From contig NZ_JBIQOI010000007.1 in NCBI RefSeq assembly GCF_044197065.1, positions 1 through 64,000 on the forward strand: 64,000 nt of DNA, read 5' to 3'. Positions within the stretch are counted from its first letter, which is position 1. Every line of letters begins with the position of its first letter. A model generated the notes under the pieces. The model did no database searches and was not told the DNA's origin. It worked only from the letters and a program-made list of their open reading frames with translations. This stretch comes from Kluyvera ascorbata_C. GTDB lineage: Bacteria; Pseudomonadota; Gammaproteobacteria; Enterobacterales; Enterobacteriaceae. Below are positions 51,074-59,597 of this stretch, piece after piece. Both the position numbers and the translations under genes were made by a program.

Positions 51074-51907
51074 TTATGCTTTCCCGTACGGTATGTCGAT
51101 TATTACGGCAAAGGTGGGGTATTTCCAGCCACCAGATTTTTCTACCGAACTATGCGGCACACCGCTGTGGAAGCGGAACTCGTCATCTGATGAAGTGATG
51201 AGCGAGGCTTCCACTTCACCGAAGAAACGCACTCGCTCGCTGATATCACCGTCAGCGATTTGCTGCGCCAGCGTGAGGTAATCCTGATAGTGCCGCGCTT
51301 CAGAACGCAGTAGCGATAGGTAAAACGCCTGCAGATCGTCATCCAGATACGGCGCCAGCGCGGCAAACCGTTCGCAGGATCGGGCCTCGATGTACGCGCC
51401 ACAAATCAGCTTATCAATCAGCGTCAGCGGCTCATGCGTACGCACCTCTTTGAGCATCCCTTTGGCGTAGCGACTGGCGGTGATTTTCACGTACGGAATA
51501 TGGCGCTTTAGCATCGCTTCGCGCACCTGCGAGAAGTGGTGCAGCTCCTCTTTAATCAACAACACCATGCTGTCGATAAGCTGCCGTCCCCACGGGTCGT
51601 CGGTCTGCGGCATCATGCTTTTGTTAATCTGCTTATTCAGCGCGGCGAAATCCGGCTCCTCGCCTTCGCGAAAGGTAAAGGCCTCATACGGTTTCAGCCA
51701 GTCGAGCAGCGCCTGCGCGCCGTCTTTATCCGCCACATATTTACGCACCAGCAGCATCGCGGTTTGCGCCGCTTTCAGCTCACAAACTAAATGGTCGGTC
51801 AGCAGCAAAGGAAGGTTGGCCGGATCGCGGGCTGTATCGAGCCATGCCTGGGGCGTTTTGCAATGCAGGAAGTTAAGAACCGGGGAGAGTATTTGCGGGT
51901 AATCCAT
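51074..51907 (-). CDS. miaE: tRNA-(ms2io6A37) hydroxylase MiaE
   Basis: A 277-residue ferritin-like diiron oxygenase. Metal ligands are visible as E in HLVCELKAA, EELHHFSQV (E-x-x-H), EARSCERF and EARHYQDYL (E-x-x-H). It hydroxylates the isopentenyl group of 2-methylthio-N6-isopentenyladenosine at position 37 of tRNAs reading UNN codons, in an oxygen-dependent step. The enzyme is present in Salmonella and many enterobacteria but absent from E. coli K-12. The ATG at 51907 (MDYPQIL) follows AAGGA; the 35 extra codons upstream lie in the rraB gap and are not protein-like. Confidence 0.93.
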   Translation of the reverse strand: MDYPQILSPVLNFLHCKTPQAWLDTARDPANLPLLLTDHLVCELKAAQTAMLLVRKYVADKDGAQALLDWLKPYEAFTFREGEEPDFAALNKQINKSMMPQTDDPWGRQLIDSMVLLIKEELHHFSQVREAMLKRHIPYVKITASRYAKGMLKEVRTHEPLTLIDKLICGAYIEARSCERFAALAPYLDDDLQAFYLSLLRSEARHYQDYLTLAQQIADGDISERVRFFGEVEASLITSSDDEFRFHSGVPHSSVEKSGGWKYPTFAVIIDIPYGKA

Positions 51908-51959
51908 GCCAAAATCCTTGCCCGACGGCAGCGGGCGCTGCCGTCGGATATATGATGAC

Positions 51960-52382
51960 TTAGTGACGTACGCCGTCGTCTTCTTCGTCGACAAAATCTT
52001 CGTCGTCGTCATCGCCTTCTTCGCCGTTCGGGTCTTCGTAGTAGGTTCCCCAACCGTCGTATTCCACTTCGAACTTCTCAGCCAGGTTCATCAGTTGTTC
52101 AACCTGCGCGTCGATAAGCTCAGCATTCAGCGCGCTTTCGCTCAGGATATCGCAGCAGATCACGGTGTCGCCTTCTTCCACTTCCAGCTCTTCCGGTTCC
52201 GTCACTTCGTAGCCCAGCTTGAACGCTTCTACCGCTGCTTTCTCCAGACTTTCGAAATCGTCCGCGGAGAGGTGATGTTCGATGGTGTACAGCGCATCAG
52301 GATCGCTACCGTCTTCCAGCAGTTCTTCAATGATCAGACGGGTCTCTTCGCGCTGTTCTTCCAGATGTTCAGGGTTTGCCAT
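51960..52382 (-). CDS. rraB: Ribonuclease E inhibitor RraB
   Basis: A 140-residue very acidic protein. It starts MANPEHLEEQREETRLIIEELLEDG and has the FEVEYDGWGTYYEDP block and a long Asp/Glu C-terminal tail typical of RraB (YjgD). It binds the C-terminal part of RNase E and changes degradosome composition and mRNA decay. Its gene is divergent from argI, as in E. coli, and is followed by miaE 52 bp downstream. GAGGAACGAG is a good ribosome site. Confidence 0.96.
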   Translation of the reverse strand: MANPEHLEEQREETRLIIEELLEDGSDPDALYTIEHHLSADDFESLEKAAVEAFKLGYEVTEPEELEVEEGDTVICCDILSESALNAELIDAQVEQLMNLAEKFEVEYDGWGTYYEDPNGEEGDDDDEDFVDEEDDGVRH

Positions 52383-52478
52383 GGCTCGTTCCTCATAATG
52401 TGGCTGATACTCTTATTGTCACATACCGTTGCCATTGCCTCCACCTTTCCGATAAAGATTTGTTATTGGGGTTGCAAA

Positions 52479-52513
52479 TGAATATTCATCCATATAAAGT
52501 GAATTTTAATTCA
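52479..52513. promoter_or_regulatory. Two ARG boxes (ArgR operators) of argI
   Basis: Box 1 TGAATATTCATCCA (52479-52492) and box 2 TGAATTTTAATTCA (52500-52513) match the ArgR half-operator consensus TGAATWWWWATTCA (12 and 14 of 14 positions). Their centres are 21 bp apart, the standard spacing for one ArgR hexamer, and they lie 30-64 bp before the argI start. Confidence 0.92.
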
Positions 52514-52542
52514 ATAAGTGGCTTGAGCCAGGTGAGGGAATT

Positions 52543-53547
52543 ATGTCTACTCTGTATAAAAAGAACTTCTTAAAATTACTCGATTTTACCCCTGCAGAAA
52601 TCACCACGCTGCTGCAGCTCGCAGCAAAGCTAAAAGCGGATAAAAAAAGCGGCGCGGAGTCGCCGAACCTGACCGGTAAAAACATCGCGCTCATCTTCGA
52701 AAAAGACTCAACCCGTACACGATGCTCTTTCGAAGTTGCCGCATACGATCAGGGTGCTCGCGTCACTTATCTTGGATCCAGCGGCAGCCAAATTGGCCAC
52801 AAAGAATCGATTAAAGACACCGCTCGCGTGCTGGGCCGTATGTACGATGGCATCCAGTACCGTGGCTACGGCCAGGAAGTGGTGGAAACATTGGCTGAAT
52901 ACTCCGGCGTGCCGGTGTGGAACGGTCTGACCGATGAGTTCCATCCGACCCAACTGCTGGCGGATCTGCTCACCATGCAGGAACACCTGCCGGGCAAAGC
53001 GTTCAATGAAATGACGCTGGTTTATGCAGGCGATGCGCGTAATAACATGGGTAACTCCATGCTGGAAGCGGCGGCGTTAACCGGTCTCGACCTGCGTCTT
53101 GTCGCACCGCAGGAATGCTGGCCGGAAGCGAGCCTGGTGGCGGAATGCAAAGCGCTGGCGCAGAAGAACGGCGGCAACGTTACGCTAACGGAAGATATTG
53201 CCGCAGGCGTGAAGGGCGCGGACTTTATCTACACCGACGTGTGGGTATCGATGGGCGAAGCCAAAGAGAAGTGGGCGGAGCGTATTGCGCTGCTGCGCGG
53301 CTATCAGGTAAACAGCGCCATGATGAAGCTGACCGGCAATCCGCAGGTGAAATTCCTGCACTGCCTGCCTGCGTTCCACGATGACCAGACCACGCTGGGT
53401 AAGAAAATGGCCGCTGAATACGGCATGCACGGTGGAATGGAAGTGACCGACGAGGTCTTTGAATCTCCGGCCAGCATCGTATTCGATCAGGCGGAAAACC
53501 GGATGCACACCATCAAAGCGGTGATGGTCGCGACGCTAAGCAAATAA
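52543..53547 (+). CDS. argI: Ornithine carbamoyltransferase
   Basis: A 334-residue anabolic transcarbamoylase. Carbamoyl-phosphate binding STRTRCSF, ornithine-binding HCLPAFHD and the FHPTQLLADLLTM motif are present. It forms citrulline from ornithine and carbamoyl phosphate in arginine synthesis. It is repressed by arginine through the two ARG boxes upstream. The gene is divergent from rraB as in E. coli; the neighbouring yjgL of E. coli is missing and a BIME follows the gene. Confidence 0.96.
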   Translation: MSTLYKKNFLKLLDFTPAEITTLLQLAAKLKADKKSGAESPNLTGKNIALIFEKDSTRTRCSFEVAAYDQGARVTYLGSSGSQIGHKESIKDTARVLGRMYDGIQYRGYGQEVVETLAEYSGVPVWNGLTDEFHPTQLLADLLTMQEHLPGKAFNEMTLVYAGDARNNMGNSMLEAAALTGLDLRLVAPQECWPEASLVAECKALAQKNGGNVTLTEDIAAGVKGADFIYTDVWVSMGEAKEKWAERIALLRGYQVNSAMMKLTGNPQVKFLHCLPAFHDDQTTLGKKMAAEYGMHGGMEVTDEVFESPASIVFDQAENRMHTIKAVMVATLSK

Positions 53548-53565
53548 CGACAACCTTAACGTTGT

Positions 53566-53636
53566 GCCTGATGGCGCTTCGCTTATCAGGCCTACGCACC
53601 ATGTAGGCCGGATAAGGAGAAGCCGCCATCCGGCAA
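53566..53636. repeat. REP/BIME between argI and tabA
   Basis: Two inverted REP units: GCCTGATGGCGCTTCGC...ATCAGGCCTAC and GTAGGCCGGATAAGG...GCCATCCGGC. Confidence 0.85.
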
Positions 53637-53644
53637 TCTGTTTA

Positions 53645-54097
53645 TTACTCAACCAGCAGCTTAATAACCGCTTTACGCACTTTCGCAGGCTGCCCTACCG
53701 CGCACAGCGGCTTGTGGACTTCGCCCGGGTAGAAGACCACGAAGTCACCTTCGCTCATCACTACCATCTTTTCCTGTACGCCTTCCGGCAGAAACGCGAT
53801 GTCTTTGTCCGCCAGCCAGTCGGTGTCCGGCTCGCCCGCAGGCTGGGTGCTGAACGCCATCCCTTCCTGACCTTTCAGCACCACCTGGATATCCAGATAG
53901 CGCGCATGATACTCCGCACGACGGTCAGCATACGGCTCGGTCATGTTCTCAGAGATCATATAGAACAGGCGGTTGCCGTCGATGTCATATTTCCCTTCTG
54001 GGGTGGCATCGGTAACGTTCGCCATAAGGTGGATGATGGCCTGACGCAGCTCTTCCGGCAGCCAGGACTGAAGGTGATGGATGTTGCCAATAATCAT
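53645..54097 (-). CDS. tabA: TabA/YhcH family cupin-like protein
   Basis: A 150-residue protein of the YhcH/YjgK/YiaL family: MIIGNIHHLQSWLPEELRQA start, ARYLDIQVVLKGQEG (His/Asp ligands), FAVFYPGEVHKP-like FVVFYPGEVHKPLCAV. The jelly-roll resembles a sugar-acid isomerase. In E. coli TabA affects biofilm formation and is controlled by toxin-antitoxin modules. The ATG at 54097 has GGAG 7 bases upstream; the ten codons before it are not conserved. Confidence 0.93.
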   Translation of the reverse strand: MIIGNIHHLQSWLPEELRQAIIHLMANVTDATPEGKYDIDGNRLFYMISENMTEPYADRRAEYHARYLDIQVVLKGQEGMAFSTQPAGEPDTDWLADKDIAFLPEGVQEKMVVMSEGDFVVFYPGEVHKPLCAVGQPAKVRKAVIKLLVE

Positions 54098-54307
54098 GAT
54101 GACTCCACGAATAAAACAATGTTTCAATTTTCAGTTGTTATACGTAAATTCGCGTTACCATACCAGTACTTTTTATCATGATTCTGCCGCCCTGCCGGTT
54201 TAGCGCACACTTTACGCGGCTTGCGTAAACGTCGAATTTAAATTCATAAAAAGCGAATACTCATTCTATAAGAATCGTTTTCGTTGATTAAAATGTGAAT
54301 CAGACGC

Positions 54308-54343
54308 TTGATTGCCGGATAAAGCTGCGTATAATGCCACCCG
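54308..54343 (+). promoter_or_regulatory. pyrLBI promoter with UTP-sensing start region
   Basis: -35 TTGATT (54308-54313), 16-bp spacer, perfect -10 TATAAT (54330-54335). Transcription should begin near 54342-54343 with GTTTTG, i.e. four T close to the start, which in E. coli pyrBI (AATTTG) allows UTP-dependent slippage. Confidence 0.75.
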
Positions 54344-54360
54344 TTTTGCCGGGAGGAATT

Positions 54361-54465
54361 ATGGTTCAGTGTGTACGACATCGCGTCTTACCGCGTCTGA
54401 AAACAGACGCTGGCCTGCCGTTTTTCCTTTCCGTAGCATCCGTATTCATAAAGCCCCTTATTTAA
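54361..54465 (+). CDS. pyrL: pyrBI operon leader peptide PyrL
   Basis: A 34-residue leader peptide that starts MVQCVRHRVLPRL and continues KTDAGLPFFLSV, like E. coli PyrL in its first 23 residues, but it ends earlier inside the attenuator stem (E. coli PyrL has 44 residues and runs past its terminator). Coupled translation through the T-rich stretch (GTTTTTCCTTTCC at about 54419-54431) prevents formation of the attenuator when UTP is low, because RNA polymerase pauses there. GCCGGGAGG stands as ribosome site before the ATG. Confidence 0.92.
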   Translation: MVQCVRHRVLPRLKTDAGLPFFLSVASVFIKPLI

Positions 54466-54479
54466 GGGGCTTTTTTTTT
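54451..54479 (+). terminator. pyrBI attenuator
   Basis: AAGCCCCTT (54451-54459), loop ATTT, AAGGGGCTT (54464-54472), then a run of T to 54479. The pyrL stop codon lies in the loop and right arm. Confidence 0.93.
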
Positions 54480-54501
54480 GCGCCGTCGTCAGGAGATAAC
54501 C

Positions 54502-55437
54502 ATGGCTAATCCGCTGTATCAAAAACACATCATTTCCATAAACGATCTCAGCCGCGAAGACCTTGAACTGGTTTTGGCGACCGCCGCTAGCCTGAAAGCG
54601 AACCCACAACCGGAACTGCTGAAGCACAAGGTTATCGCCAGCTGTTTCTTCGAGGCCTCGACGCGCACCCGTCTCTCTTTTGAAACCTCCATGCACCGCC
54701 TTGGCGCCAGCGTGGTCGGCTTCTCCGACAGCGCCAATACCTCGCTCGGCAAGAAAGGCGAAACGCTGGCCGACACCATTTCGGTCATCAGCACCTACGT
54801 CGACGCCATCGTGATGCGTCACCCGCAGGAAGGTGCGGCGCGTCTGGCGACCGAGTTCTCCGGCAACATTCCGGTCCTGAACGCCGGCGACGGTGCCAAC
54901 CAGCACCCTACCCAGACCCTGCTGGATCTGTTCACCATTCAGGAGACCCAAGGTCGCCTGGAGAACCTGAACATCGCAATGGTCGGCGACCTGAAGTACG
55001 GCCGCACCGTCCACTCGCTGACCCAGGCGCTGGCGAAATTTAACGGCAACCGCTTCTACTTTATCGCCCCGGACGCGCTGGCGATGCCGCAGTACATCCT
55101 CGATATGCTGGACGAGAAAGGCATTGTCTGGAGCCTGCATAGCGCCATCGACGAAGTGATGGCGGAGGTCGATATCCTCTACATGACCCGCGTGCAGAAA
55201 GAGCGCCTCGACCCGTCCGAATACGCCAACGTCAAAGCGCAGTTTGTCCTGCGCGCGGCGGATCTGGTCGGCGCACGCGATAACATGAAGGTGCTGCACC
55301 CGCTGCCGCGCATTGATGAGATCACCACCGATGTCGATAAAACGCCCCACGCCTGGTATTTCCAGCAGGCCGGCAACGGCATCTTCGCCCGCCAGGCGTT
55401 ACTGGCACTGGTACTGAATAGCGAACTGGCTCTGTAA
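54502..55437 (+). CDS. pyrB: Aspartate carbamoyltransferase catalytic subunit
   Basis: A 311-residue catalytic chain, the E. coli length. Carbamoyl-phosphate site STRTRLSFETSM, the 80s loop SNTSLGKKGE-type ANTSLGKKGETL, and the HPLPRIDEI motif are present. It performs the first committed step of pyrimidine synthesis and assembles with PyrI into the allosteric dodecamer. The ATG at 54502 follows AGGAGATAACC. Regulated by the upstream attenuator; pyrI follows 13 bp later. Confidence 0.98.
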   Translation: MANPLYQKHIISINDLSREDLELVLATAASLKANPQPELLKHKVIASCFFEASTRTRLSFETSMHRLGASVVGFSDSANTSLGKKGETLADTISVISTYVDAIVMRHPQEGAARLATEFSGNIPVLNAGDGANQHPTQTLLDLFTIQETQGRLENLNIAMVGDLKYGRTVHSLTQALAKFNGNRFYFIAPDALAMPQYILDMLDEKGIVWSLHSAIDEVMAEVDILYMTRVQKERLDPSEYANVKAQFVLRAADLVGARDNMKVLHPLPRIDEITTDVDKTPHAWYFQQAGNGIFARQALLALVLNSELAL

Positions 55438-55450
55438 GGGGAAAATGACG

Positions 55451-55912
55451 ATGACACACGATAACAAATTACAAGTAGAAGCCATCAAACGCGGCACCGT
55501 AATCGACCATATCCCGGCGCAGATTGGCTTTAAGCTGCTGACCCTGTTCAAGCTGACCGAGACCGACCAACGCATCACCATCGGCCTGAACCTGCCGTCC
55601 GGCGAGATGGGGCGTAAAGACCTGATTAAAATCGAAAACACCTTCCTGACCGACGAGCAGGTGAACCAACTGTCGCTGTACGCGCCAGAAGCGACCGTTA
55701 ACCGCATCGATAACTACGAAGTGGTCGGCAAATCCCGCCCAAGCCTGCCGGAGCGCATTGAAAGCGTGCTGGTGTGCCCGAACAGCAACTGTATCAGCCA
55801 CGCAGAACCGGTTTCCTCTAGCTTTGCAGTGAAAAAACGCGCCGATGACGTTGCACTCAAATGCAAATACTGTGAAAAAGAGTTTTCTCATTATGTGGTG
55901 CTGGCCAACTAA
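55451..55912 (+). CDS. pyrI: Aspartate carbamoyltransferase regulatory subunit
   Basis: A 153-residue regulatory chain, the E. coli length. The N-terminal allosteric domain has QVEAIKRGTVIDHIPAQIG (CTP/ATP site) and the C-terminal zinc domain has four cysteines in CPNSNC and CKYC. It conveys CTP/UTP inhibition and ATP activation to PyrB. The second ATG (55451, MTHDNKL) is the conserved start; the ATG two codons earlier is also in frame. Confidence 0.98.
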   Translation: MTHDNKLQVEAIKRGTVIDHIPAQIGFKLLTLFKLTETDQRITIGLNLPSGEMGRKDLIKIENTFLTDEQVNQLSLYAPEATVNRIDNYEVVGKSRPSLPERIESVLVCPNSNCISHAEPVSSSFAVKKRADDVALKCKYCEKEFSHYVVLAN

Positions 55913-55985
55913 TTGCGGTTGGTATTGAAATGTGGCCTCTCTATAATGGCTAACACCTTAATACTGCAGTTCATCTGGAGATATC

Positions 55986-56372
55986 ATGAGCAAAACTATT
56001 GCGACGGAAAATGCACCAGCAGCTATCGGTCCATACGTTCAGGGCGTTGACCTGGGCAGCATGGTAATCACTTCCGGTCAGATCCCGGTAGACCCGAAAA
56101 CCGGCAGCGTGGCGGAAGACGTATCCGCTCAGGCGCGTCAGTCGCTGGAAAACGTGAAAGCTATCGTTGAGGCCGCTGGCCTGAAAGTGGGCGATATCGT
56201 GAAAACCACCGTATTCGTTAAAGATCTCAACGATTTCGCGACCGTTAACGCCACTTACGAAGCATTCTTCACCGAGCACAATGCCACCTTCCCAGCGCGT
56301 TCTTGCGTCGAAGTGGCGCGTCTGCCGAAAGACGTGAAGATTGAAATCGAAGCGATTGCCGTTCGTCGCTGA
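55986..56372 (+). CDS. ridA: 2-iminobutanoate/2-iminopropanoate deaminase RidA
   Basis: A 128-residue RidA (YjgF) protein. GPYVQGVDLGSMVITSGQIP and the C-terminal FPARSCVEVARLPKDVKIEIE contain the active-site arginine and the conserved glutamate. The trimer destroys reactive enamines/imines released by PLP enzymes such as IlvA, protecting other PLP enzymes. GGAGATATC stands before the ATG. It follows pyrI with its own promoter region and is closed by a strong terminator. Confidence 0.98.
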   Translation: MSKTIATENAPAAIGPYVQGVDLGSMVITSGQIPVDPKTGSVAEDVSAQARQSLENVKAIVEAAGLKVGDIVKTTVFVKDLNDFATVNATYEAFFTEHNATFPARSCVEVARLPKDVKIEIEAIAVRR

Positions 56373-56390
56373 TAGCACGCAGTATGAAGA

Positions 56391-56417
56391 AAAGGCAGCC
56401 AATGGCTGCCTTTTTTT
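56391..56417 (+). terminator. Rho-independent terminator of ridA
   Basis: AAAGGCAGCC (56391-56400), loop AAT, GGCTGCCTTT (56404-56413), followed by more T. Confidence 0.92.
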
Positions 56418-56448
56418 GTTTTAGTGCGACGTTTTCAACATCCACCAT

Positions 56449-56525
56449 GTAGGCCGGATAAGGCGAAGCCGCCATCCGGCAACCTGCGCCATTCTGCCTG
56501 ATGGCGCTTCGCTTATCAGGCCTAC
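56449..56525. repeat. REP/BIME between ridA and mgtA
   Basis: Inverted REP pair: GTAGGCCGGATAAGGCGAAG...CCATCCGGC followed by GCCTGATGGCGCTTCGC...TATCAGGCCTAC, 8 bp before the end of the convergent mgtA gene. Confidence 0.85.
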
Positions 56526-56533
56526 AATCAAGA

Positions 56534-59242
56534 TTACTGCCAGCCGTAGCGGCGGGTGAAGAACCCTTTCACCATCTGCGTGAAGGTCATATACCCCACC
56601 AGAATCGCCACCAGCCATGGGAAGTAGCTCAGCGGCAGCGCTTCTAATTGCAGATAGCTTGCCAGCGGCGAGAACGGCAGCGCGATACCAATCGCCATCA
56701 CCAGCAGCGTCATGGCGAACAGCGGCCACGCGGCGCGACTCTGCACAAACGGAATGCGGCGGGTACGAATCATATGCACAATCAGCGTCTGCGACAGCAG
56801 CCCTTCAATGAACCAGCCGGACTGGAACAGAGTCTGCATTTCTGGCGTGTTGGCTTTGAATACCCACCACATCAGGCAGAAGGTCAGAATGTCAAAGATG
56901 GAGCTGATTGGCCCGAAGAACACCATAAAGCGGCCCAGATCGGCCGGGTTCCAGCGCTGTGGTTTACGAATCTGTTCGTCATCGACGTTATCGAACGGCA
57001 GCGCCACCTGGGATACATCGTACAGCAGGTTCTGAATCAGCAAGTGTAACGGCAGCATTGGCAGGAACGGCAGGAAGGCGCTGGCCACCAGCACGCTGAA
57101 GACGTTACCGAAGTTAGAGCTGGCGGTCATCTTGATGTACTTCAGCATGTTCGAGAAAGTGCGGCGACCTTCGATCACGCCCTCTTCCAACACCATCAGG
57201 CTCTTTTCCAGCAGGATAATATCAGCCGCTTCACGGGCGATATCCACCGCGCCGTCGACTGAAATACCGATATCCGCCGCGCGCAGCGCTGGCGCATCGT
57301 TGATGCCGTCGCCCATAAAGCCCACCACGTGCCCTTCGCGTTTCAGCAGGGTCACGATGCGCTCTTTATGCATCGGCGTCAGGCGAGCAAACAGCGTGGT
57401 GCGCTGGGCAAGCTTCGCCAGCTCGTCGTCGCTCAGGTGCTCAATATCACTACCGACAATCACGTCGCCCGCATCCAGCCCCACTTCATGGCACACTTTC
57501 GCCGCCACCAGCTCGCTGTCGCCGGTGAGGATTTTCACGGTGATACCGCTTGCTTTCAGCGCTTTCAGCGCCGGCGCGGTAGTCTCTTTCGGCGGATCGA
57601 GGAAGGCGATATAGCCTTCGAGGATCAGGTCAGACTCATCAATGCGCTGATAATCCCCTTCACGCGCTGGCAGGAACTTGCTCGCCACCGCCACGACGCG
57701 CAGCCCCTGACGGTTCAGAGTATCGGTCACGCGTTTGATGCGGCGCAGCATGGTCTCGTCCAACGGCACGATTTCACCGTTGTGGTAGACCTGCGTACAG
57801 ACGTTGAGGATCTCCTGCAGCGCCCCTTTGCAAATCAGCTTATGCACATCCGGCTTTTCGCTGACCACCACCGACATACGGCGGCGTTCAAAATCAAACG
57901 GGATCTCATCGACTTTCTGCCAGGCAGTCGACAGCTCGCGGGCCACCATTTCATCCACGCCTTCCAGCACCGCGGTATCCAGCAGGTTTTTCAGCCCGGT
58001 CTGGTAGTGGCTGTTGAGCCACGCGGTTTGCAGCACGCGTTCGCTCACTTTGCCGGAAACATCGGTGTGGTTTTCCAGCACGATTTTATCCTGAGTCAGC
58101 GTACCGGTTTTGTCGGTGCAGAGAATGTCCATCGCGCCAAAGTTCTGAATCGCGTCGAGGTGCTTAACAATAACCTTCTGTTTTGACAGTTTCACCGCCC
58201 CGCGCGCCAGCGTCGAGGTGACGATCATCGGCAGCATTTCCGGGGTCAGGCCTACCGCCACGGAGAGGGCGAACAGCGCCGCTTCCCACCAGTCGCCTTT
58301 GGTATAGCCGTTGATAACCAACACGATAGGCGCCATCACCAGCATAAAGCGGATCAGCAGCATGCTGACGCGGCTAATGCCTTTCTGGAAGGCGTTTGGC
58401 TCGCTCTCCTGCTCGCTCACGCGCCCAGCCAGTTGCCCAAACCAGGTGTTGGCCCCAGTGGAAATCACCATTGCCTGCGCGGTGCCGCTTACCACGTTAG
58501 TGCCCATAAAGCACAGGGTGTCGCATTCAAGCGGGTTAGTCTGTTCTGGCTCGCGGGTGTGCGCCACCTTCTCCACCGGCAAGGATTCGCCGGTCAGCGA
58601 CGCCTGCGCCACGAACAGGTCGCGCGCCTGAAGCACGCGCAGGTCCGCCGGGATCATGTCGCCCGCCGCCAGTTTGATGATATCGCCCGGCACCAGCTGG
58701 TCGATAGGCAGTTCCACCCAGCTACTCTCACCCTTGTCATTGATGACGCGCAGCACCGTCGCGGTGTTGCTCACCATCGCTTTCAGGGTGTCCGCCGCCT
58801 TGGTCGAACGGGCTTCCTGGACAAAGTTCAGCAGTGTGGAAATGCCCACCATCAGCACGATAACGACCGCAGCAAAGAGATCTTCGGTGGCGTAAGAGAC
58901 GGCAGCCAGCACAGTCAGCAGGATGTTGAACGGGTTACGGTAGCAGAGCCACAGATGCACCCACCACGGCTGCGGCTGTTGCGCGGGCAGTTTGTTTTCG
59001 CCGTGCGTGGTGCGCGCCAGCTCGACTTCCGCGGCGTTCAACCCTTCTGGATGGGTGTTAAAGGTTTCCCACAGCGCCTGTTCGCTGAGGTGCGCCATTT
59101 TCAGGCACTGTTCGCTGAGCGATGGCGGGATCGGGGTATTGGTGACGCTTTGCTGAGAAGGCATCGGGTCGCGCTGGACCAGACGGCGCGGCAAATGGCG
59201 GCCAAGCTGCGCGAACAGCTGCCGGGTTAAATTTTTCAGCAT
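56534..59242 (-). CDS. mgtA: Magnesium-transporting P-type ATPase MgtA
   Basis: A 902-residue P3B-type ATPase. The phosphorylation motif is CTDKTGTLTQDK, the actuator motif LTGESLPVEK, the hinge GDGINDAPAL, with ten transmembrane helices in the 4+6 pattern. It imports Mg2+ into the cytoplasm when external Mg2+ is low. The ATG at 59242 (MLKNLTRQLF) fits E. coli MgtA (898 residues). A 200-nt leader with the mgtL peptide precedes it, so expression should depend on PhoP and on cytoplasmic Mg2+/translation of mgtL. Confidence 0.96.
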   Translation of the reverse strand: MLKNLTRQLFAQLGRHLPRRLVQRDPMPSQQSVTNTPIPPSLSEQCLKMAHLSEQALWETFNTHPEGLNAAEVELARTTHGENKLPAQQPQPWWVHLWLCYRNPFNILLTVLAAVSYATEDLFAAVVIVLMVGISTLLNFVQEARSTKAADTLKAMVSNTATVLRVINDKGESSWVELPIDQLVPGDIIKLAAGDMIPADLRVLQARDLFVAQASLTGESLPVEKVAHTREPEQTNPLECDTLCFMGTNVVSGTAQAMVISTGANTWFGQLAGRVSEQESEPNAFQKGISRVSMLLIRFMLVMAPIVLVINGYTKGDWWEAALFALSVAVGLTPEMLPMIVTSTLARGAVKLSKQKVIVKHLDAIQNFGAMDILCTDKTGTLTQDKIVLENHTDVSGKVSERVLQTAWLNSHYQTGLKNLLDTAVLEGVDEMVARELSTAWQKVDEIPFDFERRRMSVVVSEKPDVHKLICKGALQEILNVCTQVYHNGEIVPLDETMLRRIKRVTDTLNRQGLRVVAVASKFLPAREGDYQRIDESDLILEGYIAFLDPPKETTAPALKALKASGITVKILTGDSELVAAKVCHEVGLDAGDVIVGSDIEHLSDDELAKLAQRTTLFARLTPMHKERIVTLLKREGHVVGFMGDGINDAPALRAADIGISVDGAVDIAREAADIILLEKSLMVLEEGVIEGRRTFSNMLKYIKMTASSNFGNVFSVLVASAFLPFLPMLPLHLLIQNLLYDVSQVALPFDNVDDEQIRKPQRWNPADLGRFMVFFGPISSIFDILTFCLMWWVFKANTPEMQTLFQSGWFIEGLLSQTLIVHMIRTRRIPFVQSRAAWPLFAMTLLVMAIGIALPFSPLASYLQLEALPLSYFPWLVAILVGYMTFTQMVKGFFTRRYGWQ

Positions 59243-59477
59243 ACAAAAGTCCTCCGCAGTCGCCGGGGGCAACCACAGACAGGCCTACGGGCACAGTCAA
59301 TCTGTACCGTAAAGGCACTTCATTTTTATTGCAGGGACATTAAGACGTGTCACTGCCTCACATCATCGGCAAGGCAGCGAAAAGCTGGCTTACCGGAAAG
59401 TTACTCTCCAGATGGAGAGACGGGTGGGATCGGGATCCATACAGCCTCCGGTAAGATTGATAGTAGAAAACGCCGCG
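59243..59477 (-). promoter_or_regulatory. mgtA mRNA leader (Mg2+-responsive leader)
   Basis: The ~200-nt untranslated region between the mgtL peptide and mgtA, together with the mgtL coding part, corresponds to the Mg2+-controlled mgtA leader of E. coli and Salmonella, where alternative structures and Rho govern read-through. The exact stems were not folded here. Confidence 0.7.
59390..59440 (-). CDS. mgtL: mgtA leader peptide MgtL
   Basis: A 16-residue peptide, MDPDPTRLSIWRVTFR, preceded by a strong GGAGG site 5 bases before the ATG. E. coli and Salmonella MgtL begin MEPDPTPLPRRR; the acidic-Pro-Asp-Pro start is kept, the later prolines are not. Efficient translation of the peptide keeps mgtA off; ribosome stalling or dissociation at the acidic/proline codons when Mg2+ or proline is low lets transcription continue. 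Confidence 0.88.
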   Translation of the reverse strand: MDPDPTRLSIWRVTFR

Positions 59478-59478
59478 G

Positions 59479-59484
59479 ATTATA
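59479..59484 (-). promoter_or_regulatory. mgtA promoter -10 element
   Basis: TATAAT on the minus strand, 39 bp upstream of the mgtL start. No good -35 hexamer is present at the right distance, in keeping with activation by PhoP; a clear pair of PhoP half sites was not found by eye. Confidence 0.55.
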
Positions 59485-59597
59485 CGCAGAAATTCATAAG
59501 GTTTGTGGCAATTAGAGCGATATAATAACGTCAGGCAATTCAACGGTACGTCAACCATCAGGTTGGCGGCATAAAATATTCACGCGGGGCAACTATT

